Assembly: GCA_009760855.2 (NCBI GenBank)
Contig: WPIO01000118.1
Coordinates: 530,001-594,000, forward strand
DNA length: 64,000 bases
Source: Cristatella mucedo
Lineage: Eukaryota; Bryozoa; Phylactolaemata; Cristatellidae
Direction of reading: 5' to 3'
The notes under the pieces were generated by a model. That model was not told where the DNA came from, made no database searches, and saw only the letters and a program-made list of their open reading frames with translations. A program made the position numbers and the translations under genes. This document shows positions 22,272-34,369 of the stretch, piece after piece. How positions within the stretch are numbered: position 1 is the first letter of the stretch; each line of letters begins with the position of its first letter.

Positions 22272-24714
22272 AGGAACAGCAAACACACTATGGAATTCAG
22301 CAGTAGCTGCCTCACCAACTTCGGCACTTAACCTGGCGACGGTTTCTGCTGGCTTTGCAACTGCAGCAGCCGACGAAACTGACCGGTCAGCAGCTGGCCG
22401 ATGGGTAGAATGTAGAACGCTTTAGGTGACAAAGTTACCTAGATGAACTGGTTACCTCTGGAAGTCGTCGGCGAGCTCACCTTTCAAGGCTTCCATCCGC
22501 CGAAGTCAATTACGTTTTTCGCGGTCCCTTATGGGGTCTTTGATTCTGCGAAGTTTGCTGCAGCAAATGTGCATATTATAACACAAGGCGGCGCGACCGA
22601 CATTTCAGGCAACGTGAAAATAACGATAACGTGAGTACGGTTGAGTTCGGAGCTTACGTGAAGCAGCAGAAATGCATGGGCTCCCGGCATACTACCATCG
22701 GTTATAGGAGTCCCACTGAGTTCGCAAATGACTCAAATAGCTCAAATGACGCAAATGACCACAGTGTGCGCACTGCATGCAGTGCTAGGAATAATGATTC
22801 CTAGCTATTTTGACTTAGAGAAAGCCAATCCAAGCAAACGTCAGTCGTCAACTTTCGTCGTGGAGCTCACCGTGACCTTTCTCAGCTTTCGCTGCTGCTA
22901 AACTTCTCCTGATCGTGTTTCTCGGGATTTTTTACAAAGCCCGAATGCCGTGAGCTCCAAGAATTAGGCGACCTGCGTCGATAACCAACCAACCCATGTA
23001 ACAGAAACAACTGATATTGGCCTGTAGGTCTGGGCGTTTCGACCACCACGCTTTGGTAACATTTCTCATACTTTCACATGGAAAAAAGTCACTAACGATT
23101 TCCAAGCCGAAGTCAATAAATCCTAAGAAAGCCAGCCACATATACATACATAACTGAAATTTACAGTTGCAAGACATTTCCCCCAAAAGTTTATAAATAC
23201 TATGCACCTTTACGCGTTGTTAAACTTGGTAGTGTAGTAAATCAAGATGCTGAAAGCTGAGTCAGACTGTATGTGCATCGGCCCGATGATGCATGCATCT
23301 GCTGACATGCCAAATCGTTTTGGCAAGACCGTGCTATGAATCTACTCTTTATTAAGTTTAGTTGGGCAAATATATATACGCATTGAAAGACTTACATATT
23401 GTGCACGTAGTAACTAAGCGTTGCTGCACGCCAGAAAGCTTCTTGCTGCTGGTATGAGTACCTACCAAATACATTTCCGTCTCGAGCGAGTTAGATCTCG
23501 AAGATCTTTTGGTTCGCGGTCTATTATCCTGTGCTATAAAGCTAATGAGACTAACGTTCCTACGTCAGCGAGCACGGTATTTTAGGCGGCGTCCTAATAT
23601 TTTCAATAGGCTGTCTTCTTAGGAAACTAGTTCAGAGCAAGAAAGGATTAACCCAGCTGCAAAATAAATTCTCATAGCAAAGAAGACGCGGATACCAAAA
23701 ATGATTATATAAGTGAATCGCGTGCTTCAAGGAGCGTACGTAGAGAGTAAAGAGTAAAATAAAATTTCAGCTTCATCCGGCTCGTTTCGTATCCAGCGAT
23801 TTGGGCACAGCTCTAAAGTACCTGGCCGCATGACGAACCAAGTGTCTCATGATTGGTTGCATTGGAATATCAAAAGCGAATATGTTTTAATTGTATGCTA
23901 AAGTGAAAAAAATTGAACTCCTTATTGAAACTGTAAGCGTTTAATAAATGGCAACAAGAAAGCATTAAAGAAATGGCAACAAGCGGTTTATAGGTAATAG
24001 TTTAGCTGAAAATGGCATGCTTAGGTGAACTATTAGCGGTGTGGCACCACCGGACAAAGTGAATCCAATGTGACCACACTAATGCTCATTTTAAAACTAT
24101 TGCTTTTGATTTTATGTGAATGTATTACTGAGAATGTCTGGCCTCTCAATTTGTGAGCAACGCCGCATCGAAAATCATTTTAATCCCTAGCAATTGGTTT
24201 GATCTCGGTGCTCTTTTTCAAATAGACGTTCTCTAAGCGTAAGGCGATGGAATTGAGTGACCTGCGATCCGCCATAATATTAGTGGGTGGCCGAATTCAA
24301 ATGATTTCAAGTCATCTAAACGCGTCCGCCCTTGCATGCTTCAATAAACTGTAAAAGACATAAGGTCGTTGCGTGGATTCTAGATAGGAGCGCATACAAT
24401 AGCACAAACTAAAAAGGAAGCCCTTATCGACGTCGCTCTGTCAGATCTGCTGTCGTATTCGTCAAATCTACAGTAATGCCGAAAATGTTTGGTTAGCAGC
24501 ATTATTTTAACACGGAATTTTAATGGACAATACTAGATTAGACTCACTAAAATCACGGAAAACTCTGATGATACTATGGAATATGGGCCCGCTGGTTGCT
24601 AGCCGTACTTGCGGGAACCTGGCCCTACTGACGGGTGACTCTGCAGCTTCTGCTGTAACAGAATCTGTGTAGAGAATAATTTGAAAACTAGTTTATTTCT
24701 TACGCAATGAAAAC

Positions 24715-24985
24715 TACTCTCCTACTTCCGGCTATGGCACATCCTTTTCAGCGGTCCTGAGCTGCTACTTCTAGGCTACTCACTACCTCAACAACTGCTC
24801 TCCTGACTCTGCTATGCTTCCCACTTTTTCTTTGTTGCGTGAGACGAAGTCTGTTGGCTACCGAATGCGTACCGAAAGCCGCGTAGGCTGTGAGTGCGCT
24901 ATAAAAAACTCTCCTGTGTAACACCCACATGGTCTTTATGACTTGGTGGAGTTACAGACGGAGATACATTACATATCTCTAAATT
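24715..24985 (+). mobile_element. LINE family B, 3' end
   Basis: Carries YGTSFSAVLSCYF, HYLNNCSPDSAMLPTFSLLR and ETKSVGYRMRTESRVGCECA, almost the same as the minus-strand copy at 2.19-2.4 kb, with the tail GGAGATACATTACAT. 5' truncated and inserted into R4. Confidence 0.85.
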
Positions 24986-25254
24986 GATGAGAATAGTACA
25001 TGCACCGAGTATGAGTGATTTGACAGTAAGTGTCTTTATTTTCTAATCGGTTCGTTTTGCTGTTATCGTTGATAGATTGGCATACAATCCAAAAAGCTTT
25101 ACGATACTTTGTCGAGTAGTCACTGATTTCAAGATTTGAGATATCGCTAATTTTACTTCCGGTCTTTTACCGACCAAAAATTTATTTTTATCTATAAGAT
25201 GTATTTCTCGCTCGCATTTATATTGGCTTTAGTAAGTAAGTACTGTATATTGTC

Positions 25255-26270
25255 ATGTAAAGTCCGAGAAGCAACTATCTGTAATAGTCACATGCAATGC
25301 GTATCTTTTCAGTTGACCTAGAAGCTTGTATTGAGCCCCTTTTATGACAACTGCTCATGTCTGAACGGCAAAGACGACCACTGAAAGGTAGCTCAACACC
25401 GGCACGCACAATAACCTAGAATATTTGACTTAAAACGTAATTTAATTCTGTGCAATCGGAAATCGATCGGTTAGATGTCATGCCGTCGACTTTGCGCATC
25501 GTCGCCCGCTAAACATGCCGAGTATACAGTGTTCCTAGTCTAGATAGATATGCTCGGTTTATTTTTAATGGCTGCCGTTTCGGTGCCAGACTTGTAAGAG
25601 CCATTAAAGACGAAGTTTGACAATATAAGAGTCATTAAAGACGAAGTGTGACTATGTCTTCTATCGCTCATGCAGATGAATTTTCTAGCATTTTGTAATT
25701 TTTTTATATTTTAGCTGTGCCATCAAACGTCCTTGAACTTGAGCTTTTTAATCGAGGACATTTCGAGCGAAACTTATCAAACCAAAATAATTAATTAACC
25801 TCTTATCAAGCTAAACACAAAAATAAACCACTTCAGTAATTTACATGCTGCGCTAAACTCGCATTTGAACTCTGAAATAAATCCGTACAGTACTAGCCGA
25901 GTTATGTCAAAGAAAAGCTACACTGAAAATACTGTTTAAAAGCTATAGGCATGTACCTCAACTAGCTGCAAACCTTATTAACGAGCTAAGGTTCTGCAAG
26001 TTGGTGGTATGGTGCACGGAATCCAAAATTGAGTAAACTTGTTATTTGCAAACATTTAGGTGCCGGTTTACCCCAGAGTTCAACTTGGTTTGTAAAGTCA
26101 TCGCATTTTTCAAATATTTTATTCTTTTACAAGATACATGTAAGAAATATTCGATTGTTTGACTAATATTCTCAGTTTTTTGTAAGTATTTACTCCAAAG
26201 TGGCACTGGCTTGATGTTGACAAAGTTTTAATATTTTAGTTACGCTGAGTGTATACTAATGAACGATAAG
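25255..26270 (+). repeat. Block X, copy 1
   Basis: About 1 kb of AT-rich sequence with no coding signal. It matches 37.21-38.10 kb: shared words include CTTTTCAGTTGACC / CCCTTCAGTTGACCCAGGAG, AACACCGGC, GGCTGCCGTTTCGGTGCCAGA / GGCTGTTGTTTTACTGCAAGA, and TTATTTGCAAACATTTAGGTGCCGGTTTACC / TTATTTTCAGAAATTTTGATTCCGGTTAACC near the end. In both places it lies just before the same R body segment (CCCATACTTTTGTATGG / CCCTAATTTTGTAGGG). Confidence 0.7.
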
Positions 26271-26754
26271 TATTGGTTGGCAGGTCTTAATGCTTCTACT
26301 TATGCATTTTGGCATCCACGTCCCATACTTTTGTATGGAAAGAAAGTCACTAACGATTCACTAGCCGGCGCAGATCAATCGTATGAGAGCCTGCCCAATG
26401 TGCGTACATAAATGCATAAAGTTGTTCCAGGTAATTAATAATAATATTCACTTTTATATGCTGCAAAATACCTGGGCGAATATAAATAAAACACGAATGC
26501 ACGTGCAACCTACAATAAATATGGTAACTACACATTTTCTATTGCCAGAGAGTACGGAAAACCATAAAAAGGCTATGTCGGGTGTCGGATATCAAAGTTG
26601 AATATATTATCTGTTCTTAATAAAGTTAGTATAGAAAATTCACGATCGTCATGCTTATAGATTATTTGCATATATCTATTTTTAAGTTTTCCTTCTTGCA
26701 TGATATCGTTATCTTAAGAAAGAGCTGTGGGGTTTCCCTTCGGTAGGGTAGACT

Positions 26755-26940
26755 CACAAGCTACATCGTGATCACCAACTAGGCAAGGCAGTAGCTTTCT
26801 ACGAACTCGGTCAGGAGGTCGTGGGTTCTAATCCTGCGGTGGGCGATACTTTTAATTCGCTGCAAGCGGTGCTAATAGCCATAAAGGCTCTTATGTCGCT
26901 ATACAAAAGTGGTTGTTAAATCAGCAAGTATAATCAAAGG
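26755..26940 (+). mobile_element. SINE-2 (tRNA-derived)
   Basis: tRNA-like head with CTAGGCAAGGCAGTAGC (box A region) and GGTCGTGGGTTCTAATCC (box B, one change from canonical). The tail GGCTCTTATGTCGCTATACA and GTTAAATCAGCAAGTAT agree with the 28.1 kb copy. The 3' end differs from LINE A, so SINE-2 likely uses another LINE partner. Confidence 0.85.
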
Positions 26941-26959
26941 CTCGGGCCCACACTCCAAA

Positions 26960-27385
26960 ATCAACCTTACAGAGCTCCCAGATGGATATGCCTAAATTAT
27001 TTAAAATGGCTGCCGTTTTAGTGCCAGATTCGTTAGAGGTATTTAGGACAAAGTTTGCCTACGTCTCTTATGGTTCATATGGCTCATGCAAATAAGTTTG
27101 GTTGTCAATGCTATTAAACATCCGTAAACTTCTGGTTCGTTAATTGATGGCATTTATAGAAAATAGCAGCCAACCAAAAACAGAAATAAACTACTCCAGG
27201 CATGTGAAAGCTGCGCCAAGCATGCATTTTTAATTTGAAGTTGATCTACGCACTATTAGCTGTTACGAAATTTTTGACGTTAAAAGCTACGCTGAGAATT
27301 CTGTTAAAAAGTCATAAGTCTATCCCTGAAATACGTGGATAAACTTTCGTCATACTGGATTATAAGAAAACTGTTGCTAAGCAAA
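26960..27385 (+). repeat. Block X, partial copy 2
   Basis: Matches the middle of block X: AAAATGGCTGCCGTTTTAGT at 27002, then ATCCGTAAACTTCTGGTTCG and AGCTACGCTGAGAATTCTGTT. The outer parts are missing. Confidence 0.65.
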
Positions 27386-27702
27386 CTGTCGCTAAGCAAG
27401 TACGCACTAATTCACCTGATAGTACAGTTACTCACAACTAAAGACAACCGAATACCATAAACAATTGTGTAAAAGAGTCAGTTGCTTCATTAACCGTAAG
27501 TAGAGAGTACAGTAAAAGTCTGAGCTTCGGCCTGCTTGCATTTTGTCCAGCCATTTGTTCGCAAATTGAAATTATTTGACTTCAGCTTATACCTCACTTT
27601 TCATGACCAGTGTCATTAAAACATAAAAACTGAATGATTTTTAATTTTTGGTTGACATTGAAATATATATGCTTGTAACATCAAGCTGAAGCCATTAAAG
27701 AA

Positions 27703-27786
27703 ATGGCAACCAGCTCTAAGCAGACTACAGTTAATAATGCGTAGATGGCAATCAGCTCTAAGCAGACTGCAGTTAATAACGTAGCA
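27703..27786 (+). repeat. 42-bp tandem duplication
   Basis: Two adjacent copies beginning ATGGCAA(C/T)CAGCTCTAAGC, with three differences. Single-copy at the same place in other R units (for example 15.08 kb). Confidence 0.85.
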
Positions 27787-28104
27787 AAATCGCACACAGT
27801 ATTGAGGTAATAATGGCTCGGCACCATTGGACTTATATAAAGTCCGTAAGAAGTGAGTACATTCAAGCTCATTTTAAAGCAGTTTACTTTGATTTCCTAT
27901 GAAGGTAATACCGAAAAAAATGTTGGCCTTGTCTTTTGAGTGAAGCCGCATTGCAAAATATTTAAATCCCCGGCACATGGTTTTATCGCAGTGTTCTTTT
28001 TCACACGGCATCGCTATTCGAGTATCAATCAGTCTGAGAAATTCGTGGTATGTATGATCAGGAGATGCCATCAAATAATGCGACCCACATCATTCTGCCG
28101 TCGT

Positions 28105-28275
28105 ATTGGGCTCAGTAGGTAGGGCGGTTGCTTTTCACGATCTCGGACCCGAGGTCGTGGGTTCGAATCCTTCGGTGGGCGATCCTTTATTGCCGCTGCA
28201 AGCTGTGGGGATAGCCGTAACGGCTCTTCTGTCGCTATAGAAAAGAGGCTGTAAAATCAGCTAGTCTTTTTTAGA
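28105..28275 (+). mobile_element. SINE-2, best-preserved copy
   Basis: Box A-like GGCTCAGTAGGTAGGGCGG at about 28109 and a canonical box B GGTTCGAATCC at 28159. The body GTGGGCGATCC...GCTGCAAGC is followed by the tail TCTTCTGTCGCTATAGAAAA and AAATCAGCTAGT. About 165 bp. It is a SINE and not a tRNA gene: the anticodon and 3' acceptor stems do not close. Confidence 0.9.
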
Positions 28276-29289
28276 GGGTAGCCAAAGACAGATGAGCTTG
28301 AAGCATTTCAAAAAATGACTGCCTATGCATGCTCCGATTTGCGGTGAGAAGCATACGGCCGTCGATCGGATTCTAGAAAGAAGTACTTGAAATAGAACAA
28401 ACTAAATAGAAAGCCCTGCTTGATGTGGATATAAAAGACCGGCTGTCGTGTCAGACAACTCGACCTCAATGCCTACAATACGTGCTTGACGGCGTTACTT
28501 GAATGAAGAGCTATACAAGTGCTCTAGACACTACTTGCAAATTTCACGGATAAGTCTGAAATTGCTTTGAAATGCGTACCTGCTTGTCGAGTGCTATCCT
28601 CGCTGGTAGGCTGGCCTTGCAGATGAGCGATCCAGCAGTTCTTTCTCTTTTGAATCAGCATCTGCATAAAGTAAAACTAGAAAACTATTTTGCTTTGCTT
28701 AATTACTAAAAATTGTGGACATACTGAAAATCAGCAGTGTGACGCAAAATGACTTTCGTTTTTTAAACGTTTTCATTTTCGCTGTTGTCGTTGATAGATA
28801 GGCATAGAGGTCATAAGCTTTACACTACTTTGTCCAGTATTTATTGAAATCAGGTTTGGTATATTCTGAACCTTACGTCGAGTTTTTGCCAATGAATACT
28901 GATAGTCAACTACAAGAATATATCGGTCATTCGAATTTATTGTTGGCGCTGGCTCTCTTGCTATTAGTCAGCCCCTTTGTGAATCAGCATTCCCTTTCAC
29001 TTTAGGAGAGTGCAAGCCTACTTTACGAATTGCGTCCTGCCGGTACCTAAATTTCATGCTTGGAATTAAGCACTGCATATGCTTTTTAATGTACTTAATT
29101 TCTCCGGCGTCATTAAAATTATGTGACGCTGTCAAGTAAAGCAATGCATAACCAATTCTTTGGCTGCATGCATTTTTTTCATGTTCGAAAGCATTATAAA
29201 TTTCCACGAGATCCTAAAATTTAATAACAACCATCTCATGTATATTTGATAGAAAAGAATAGATTTTATGATTTTGAGAAAGCCAAAAG

Positions 29290-31040
29290 TTATCTCGACC
29301 AGCGGTTCTAAATTGCTCTTTCTCTCTTTTTCATTCGATCGCTCTCCCTCGTCCTCTCTTGGTCACTCTCTCTGTATCTGTCTTTCGAAGCCTCACTACT
29401 TAATACGGGCGCGGTGTTATTAAAAAAAGGCTTTTTCAATACTACCAGGTTATTTCGACTATCAAGCTACATAATTTTTATTGAAGTAAAGTTGCGGAGC
29501 TTTGAGATTGTGTTAGTAACTACTATGATGTCGAAGTACTTGTGCTACAGAGTCTAGGCTGATACAATATTATACATCCTGGTTGTTCTCCCCATGCTAT
29601 CAGAAACTAAGAAGTAGCAAAGAAAAACATTCAACTTTGGCTACTGCAGATAGCTAAAATACACTTTATGTTACTAACGTTTTTCTGTAACTAATATGAA
29701 ACCTGGTAAGAAACATCCGCAGGCAAAGTAATAGGGTCAAACAAGGCCCGATGATAAAACATTGCCAGAGGTGGCTAGCTGATATTACACAAACAATTTA
29801 TTGACCAATCACGAGCTCCAACGCAGTTCCAGAAAGTTGGCGAAATTGCTGCATTTAACAAAAGAATTCGCTATTGTTGATTAGACAACTCTTATCTAAC
29901 AAGCAACGGTCAAGCAGACTTGCTGGCTAATACTGCCTCGTGCCTTGGGGTTCGTGGGCAACCCCTGCTGCCTTTTCATGCGATGCCACGAGGCACGAGA
30001 ATAAGAAACGTATTCCTGCTTCCAGTCAGTAGTTGAACACTGTCACTCAGTCTAGGGTTCTGTCGTAGAGCCCAATAGGTAAGACGTCTGCATTTGGGAT
30101 TACCATGCAGCTTCGCTCGTGAGTAAAGACATGCTAGCTGCCAATGCAAGATGCTGCTCAAGGTAGCGAGCCACGTTCGGGGCCTCCACTTCATGCCGCC
30201 GCTCACTCAGTGAAAGAATGCCGCCGTCGCAGATCTCTTTACCTTTCTCTTCTACGTTTTAGCTGTCTGCACGTTTCGGACTATATATATTTAGAAATGC
30301 GTGCACCATACTTTCGCGTAGAAAGACAGACACTAACAATTTGCTAGCCTTCGCAGATCAATCGTAATGTTGCCTGCCCAATGTGCATACTTTTTAAGAT
30401 TCAAAATAGCGTGACGCTTTCCGAGTAATTAATTATCGTGATGCGCCTGTACGTGGTGAAAACATGTTACCGCAGTAAATCATGATTCCTAAGGCTGAGC
30501 TGGGCTGTATTTGACCACACCGTCGTGAATATGCCAGCACTTGCAGCTATGCCACCCGCCTTGGCAGTCCGTCACATTTAACTGCTCCGTATTACATTAA
30601 GTTGGGCAAAGACATATAGGGAAAGAAATAAAGAATGTACACCTAATAAATATGAATTACTACAGAAACCCGCTTTCCTCAGGCATGAGTACGTACCGAA
30701 TGAATTTTCGCCTCGAGCGAGTACGATCTGACTATATTTGTTGGCTCACGTTTGGATTTCCAGTACTATAAAGCTACCAAGACTAACATACGTACGCCTG
30801 GGAAAATGATTTTCCAGACTTTGTCCGTGTAACCTTCATCGTACGTCCTTCTTAGAAAACTGATAATAACCAAGCAAGGAATAATCCAGCTGCAAAAGAA
30901 GCCGCTCACAGCAAAGAAGAGGTACCGCATCCCACGAACGACTGAGTAAGCGAATAAATTTTATGTACTAGGCATGTTATTAATCAGCCTATTTATGATT
31001 TCGAAAAAGCCGAGAGTCAATGTGGAGCGGGAAGGCTTTG
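29290..31040 (+). repeat. R6: R unit with central deletion
   Basis: Starts with a weak CT site (29315-29390). The first part is normal up to CCGCCGTCGCAGATCTCTTT at 30235; then it jumps within about 50 bp to the body word CGCGTAGAAAGACAGACACTAAC (30315), so the Cys-rich segment, heptad exon and poly(A) region are gone. The body continues to about 30.95 kb and runs straight into the CT site of R7, so the second half is deleted too. Confidence 0.75.
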
Positions 31041-31454
31041 ATCTCAAAATTTGCACTACCCGTGACTCTCTTTAACTTCTCACCAACTCTTACGCTCTCA
31101 CTCTGGGTATTTCGCTCACTTTCGCTCGACTCTCTCTTTTTGAAATAACTTCCGGTTTATATTGGCGTCCTCTTAGACAAAGAGGGTTTTTTCAAGAAGC
31201 AGATTATTATGAATCCATCCTAAATTCAGAAGAGTAAAATTGCAAAGCTTTTGGTGCCCTCAAATCATGGAATGGCAGCCAATTTAGTCGGATATTTTTG
31301 ATACAACGTCTGGGCTGATATAAATCTATACGTGAAGAACGCTCTGCCCAAGCTATTAGATGCCAAAATATGGCAAAGAAAAAACGAAATTCAATCGTAG
31401 CTACAGCAGCTATTTAACAGATATAAGAATGCAAGCTGATATTTGAAGTACTAA

Positions 31455-31612
31455 GATGTAAAGCTGGTTTGGTCCTGTGGTTAAGGTACTCGCCCCGACC
31501 AAGGTCTGGCTAATGTCGTCGGCTCTAGCCCCGAGGCACACGTAAAGCCGTGAATATAGATTAAGTTCTCTTGGGGCGTTATGAAAATGAATTGCATCTT
31601 CTATGCCTGAAA
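31455..31612 (+). mobile_element. SINE-1, plus strand
   Basis: GGTACTCGCCCCGACCAAGG, a decayed box B (GGCTCTAGCCCC) and the LINE A-like tail GATTAAGTTCTCTTGGGGCG. It lies 20 bp upstream of a LINE A copy of the same orientation. Confidence 0.85.
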
Positions 31613-31627
31613 TGAAAAATTCGTAGG

Positions 31628-32757
31628 CCAACTAATTGTACCTTTGCTTTGATCCCTCCCAGCCTTCGAGCACTTCAAATTCTCTCAACTCACTTGCTGC
31701 ATGTATTGATGACATCCCCACATGGATGGCAGCAAACTTTCTAAAACTAAACTATGATAAAACTAACTTAATAGTTATGGCCAAACCCAGTGTGATTCAC
31801 AAATTGGAAAGGCCGATGTTCAAAATTGGCTCTGCCAGCATATCTCCTGTTGAATCAGCTCGAAATCTAGGTGTCATGTTTCAAAGCGACCTCTAGTTAG
31901 ACGACCATATCAGCTCCACAGTCAAATCTGCCTATTTTCAGCTTCATAACATTGCTAAAATTAGAGCTTGTTTAGATAAGGATACCACGTCCAAGCTAAA
32001 ATTAGAGCTTGTTTAGATAAGGATACCACGTCCAAGCTGGTCCATGCATTCGTGACATCTCGTCTCGACTTCTGCAACTCACTGCTTACTGGCCTACCAG
32101 CATGTGCGATCACGTGATTGCAGCTGGTTCAAAACTCGGCAGCTAGGCTTGTCTGTCGTGAGCGTCGCAGTTGCCACATTACTCCACTTCTCGCCGACCT
32201 CCACTGGCTACCAGTCAAGCAACAAATCGACTTCAAAGTTTTGTTGCTCACATTTAGGTCCCTTCATTCTGTGGCTCCAGCCTATCTCTCAGATTTACTC
32301 TCCCACCAGGCCACGCATCGTAACACCCGCTTTTCGGAATCCAACAGTCTACAAGTATCTCGTACAAACCTCAAATCGTTTGGAGACCGTGCATTTAGTT
32401 CGTATGCTCCCAAAGCCTGGAACTCCCTCCCGACTTGCATTAGAACATCCCCTGACTTGACGACATTTTAAAAGAACTAAAGAACACACCTATTCAGGAC
32501 AGCATTTAGTGGGTCCCTGGGATTCGTCCTTGATGTGCTTATGCGTGTTGACACTATGCATGCTGCCACTAACCACATTTGCATGCTGGCCCTGTGCATG
32601 TCACCCTTAACCATGTTATTCATGTTGCTTTTTTTTCAAGCATGATATTACTCACCATTCAATTGCATTTCCCTTTGCTGCAAATTTAAAGCGCCTAGAG
32701 AAAGATTGAGTTCTCTGAGAGTGCTTTATCAAGTGCATTATTATTATTATTAATTGG
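31628..32757 (+). mobile_element. LINE family A copy, RT C-terminal half
   Basis: 5' truncated at TQLYLCFDPSQPSST, just after the YADD motif. Open pieces: 31636-31896 and 32118-32471. A 41-bp tandem duplication (31957-32038) and a stop break the frame, so it is dead. The 3' UTR, the hairpin (AGCGCCTAGAG...CTCTGAGAGTGCT) and (ATT)n are present at the end. Confidence 0.9.
31957..32038 (+). repeat. 41-bp tandem duplication inside LINE A
   Basis: Two identical copies starting AAAATTAGAGCTTGTTTAGA. Because 41 is not a multiple of three, it shifts the RT frame. Identity implies a recent event. Confidence 0.95.
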
Positions 32758-33553
32758 GTTTAAGGAAGCAAGCTGGGACAACAGAGCCTGGCCTGCGTCG
32801 TTTCCCTTAAACATACTATTTTTAATAAATTGCAAGCTATAAAGAAATTGTTCACGTATTAGCAAAATAGTTAAATGCGAAATGCACTTTCAGATTGTTG
32901 CCTTGACGAGTCACCACTACTGAATGACGTTCAAGCACGTTTGCAGGTTAATACTGCCTCGTAACCTCGCGGTTCATAAACAAGTACAGCTGCCTTTCCT
33001 TTCATAGATTCTGCATAAAAATAAGTGCAGCAGTCATTGTTTCCAGTCGGTAGCATAACACTGTCGCTCAGTCAAAGGCGCTTTCGCCGAGCCCGACAGG
33101 TAAGAGGTCTGCGAATGACCTTTTCACATAGCGTCGGTCGGTAAAAACATGCGATCCAGCAGCTTATTCAAGGTGCAACTCGTGACCGTGAGCCACCGCT
33201 GTCTTTGCTGAGGTCATCCAAGCCTGCTATGGTCACAGTTTACATTTTTAATGAATCTTTGACTTAACTCTGGACTCGACTTTACTTATTGGATTCTGGC
33301 GGCGCAGCATACTCAGAATCAGTATAATGTCGTTGGTACATGCATAGCAAGAGCGAGCGCATTTGCATGCCACTTTATATAGACGCAGCCGTATTAATTC
33401 AGTGCCATGCTTATGCAGCAGGTAGTAATCCTGCTTACCAGAATACTTGAAGATTTCTTACCATTGAACGCAATAACATTGTTCATCAGAAAAGTATTGA
33501 CAAGCGAAAGCTAATTTATGCAAAAGCATTATCTTTCGCTTGCCTTATTATAG

Positions 33554-33884
33554 GACCACAAAAGCTCCTGCGGGTGATTTACTGGCTGAAGGCCAGCACC
33601 AGGCTCCTGACTTAAAGCGGAAGATGGCTGGAGAAAAGCTAAAGGTGGTTGGGGAAATGGTAAAACTAGCTGAAGAAAAGCTATATCTGGCTCATGAAAA
33701 GCAGAACCTAGCTAAAGAAATGATGAAGCTGACTATTGAAAAGCACAAGCTGGCTATAGAAAAGCTGGCGCTGGCTAAAGAAAAGTGCAAGCTGGCCGAA
33801 GAAATACTGAAGTTAGCTAAGGAACGCCACAAGCTGGCTGTAGAGAAGCAGGGAGCGGCCTGTGAAATGACTGATGTTGGCTAA
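33554..33884 (+). CDS. R7 heptad coiled-coil exon (open, most regular)
   Basis: Open from the acceptor (CTTATTATAG, AG at 33552-33553) to TAA at 33882. It starts TTKAPAGDLLAEGQHQAPDL, then an internal Met (MAGEKLKVVGEMVKLAEEKL) and about ten heptads of the type (K/M)-L-A-x-E-K-x, and ends with GAACEMTDVG and stop. Ala and Leu at the a/d positions and Lys/Glu at flanking positions predict a long two-stranded coiled coil; no signal peptide or membrane segment is seen in this exon. AATAAA follows 231 bp after the stop. Function unknown. Could instead be a non-coding 21-bp minisatellite; the conserved ends outside the heptads speak against that. Confidence 0.45.
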
Positions 33885-34114
33885 AAAGCAGCGGAAGAAT
33901 ACTGACTGACGTCCAGGAGAAGCTGCCTGAACAGCTTCTGCGACGGCTACTGCCAGCTGTGCAACTGCAGCAGCTGACAAAACTGGAGCGACAGCAGCTG
34001 CCAGCCGACGGGTAAACATAGAGGGGACTTAGGCGACGAAGCTGCAACTGCGAGTCTCTTCTCTCGTGCAGTCGTGACCGAGATAACTTTTGAATATCTT
34101 TATCGGCCGTAGAT

Positions 34115-34120
34115 AATAAA
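34115..34120 (+). terminator. AATAAA polyadenylation signal (R7)
   Basis: Exact hexamer 231 bp after the heptad-exon stop, followed by the T-rich AATCTTTTATTTTGCGAGG at about 20 bp. Confidence 0.5.
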
Positions 34121-34369
34121 GTTCCTTGCAACCTCGTGTGAATCTTTTATTTTGCGAGGTCCACTAAATCTAGTGACCGATTAACTAATAACGCAACGCA
34201 GCGTGACTATTACCTTAGGCGATACAAAAATAATAACACGAGGGTGGACTGTTTGAGGTTTCTCTATGCTATGTTGACCTTAATAACCTCTAGTAAAAAG
34301 AGCTCGGCTCTTAAAGGCCCCTCTGTCATTTCCTTTAGCCATTAACTATATGACAATCGTAGCACAGCT

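Larger units (their letters stand above)
20915..25250 (+). repeat. R4: R unit with SINE-1, (GT)n and LINE B insertions
   Basis: Weak CT site (20930-20985), then SINE-1 (21.38-21.54 kb), (GT)n (21657-21693), a Cys-rich segment, heptad tract, body (22.3-23.6 kb, with CATATACATACATAACTG in the place of the GTGCATACATAAATGC word), the CTGGCCTCTCAATTTG block (24137) and the GCTGTAACAGAATCTGTGTA block (24650). A LINE B 3' end interrupts at 24.72-24.98 kb. After 25.23 kb the unit is replaced by block X. Confidence 0.75.
26270..29290 (+). repeat. R5: R unit lacking its first half
   Basis: Begins in mid-body (TTGGTTGGCAGGTCT, GGAAAGAAAGTCACTAACGATTC at 26338). It has no CT site, Cys-rich segment or heptad exon of its own. 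It contains two SINE-2 copies and a second fragment of block X (26.96-27.38 kb), then the GTTGGCCTTGTCTTTTGAG block (27922), the AACTATTTTGCTTTGC block (28682) and the spacer to 29.29 kb. Confidence 0.7.

Noticed and set aside
28105-28180. Possible tRNA gene (good A and B boxes)
   Set aside because: No closing acceptor and anticodon stems, and the sequence continues into a SINE-2 body with a tail shared by four other copies.
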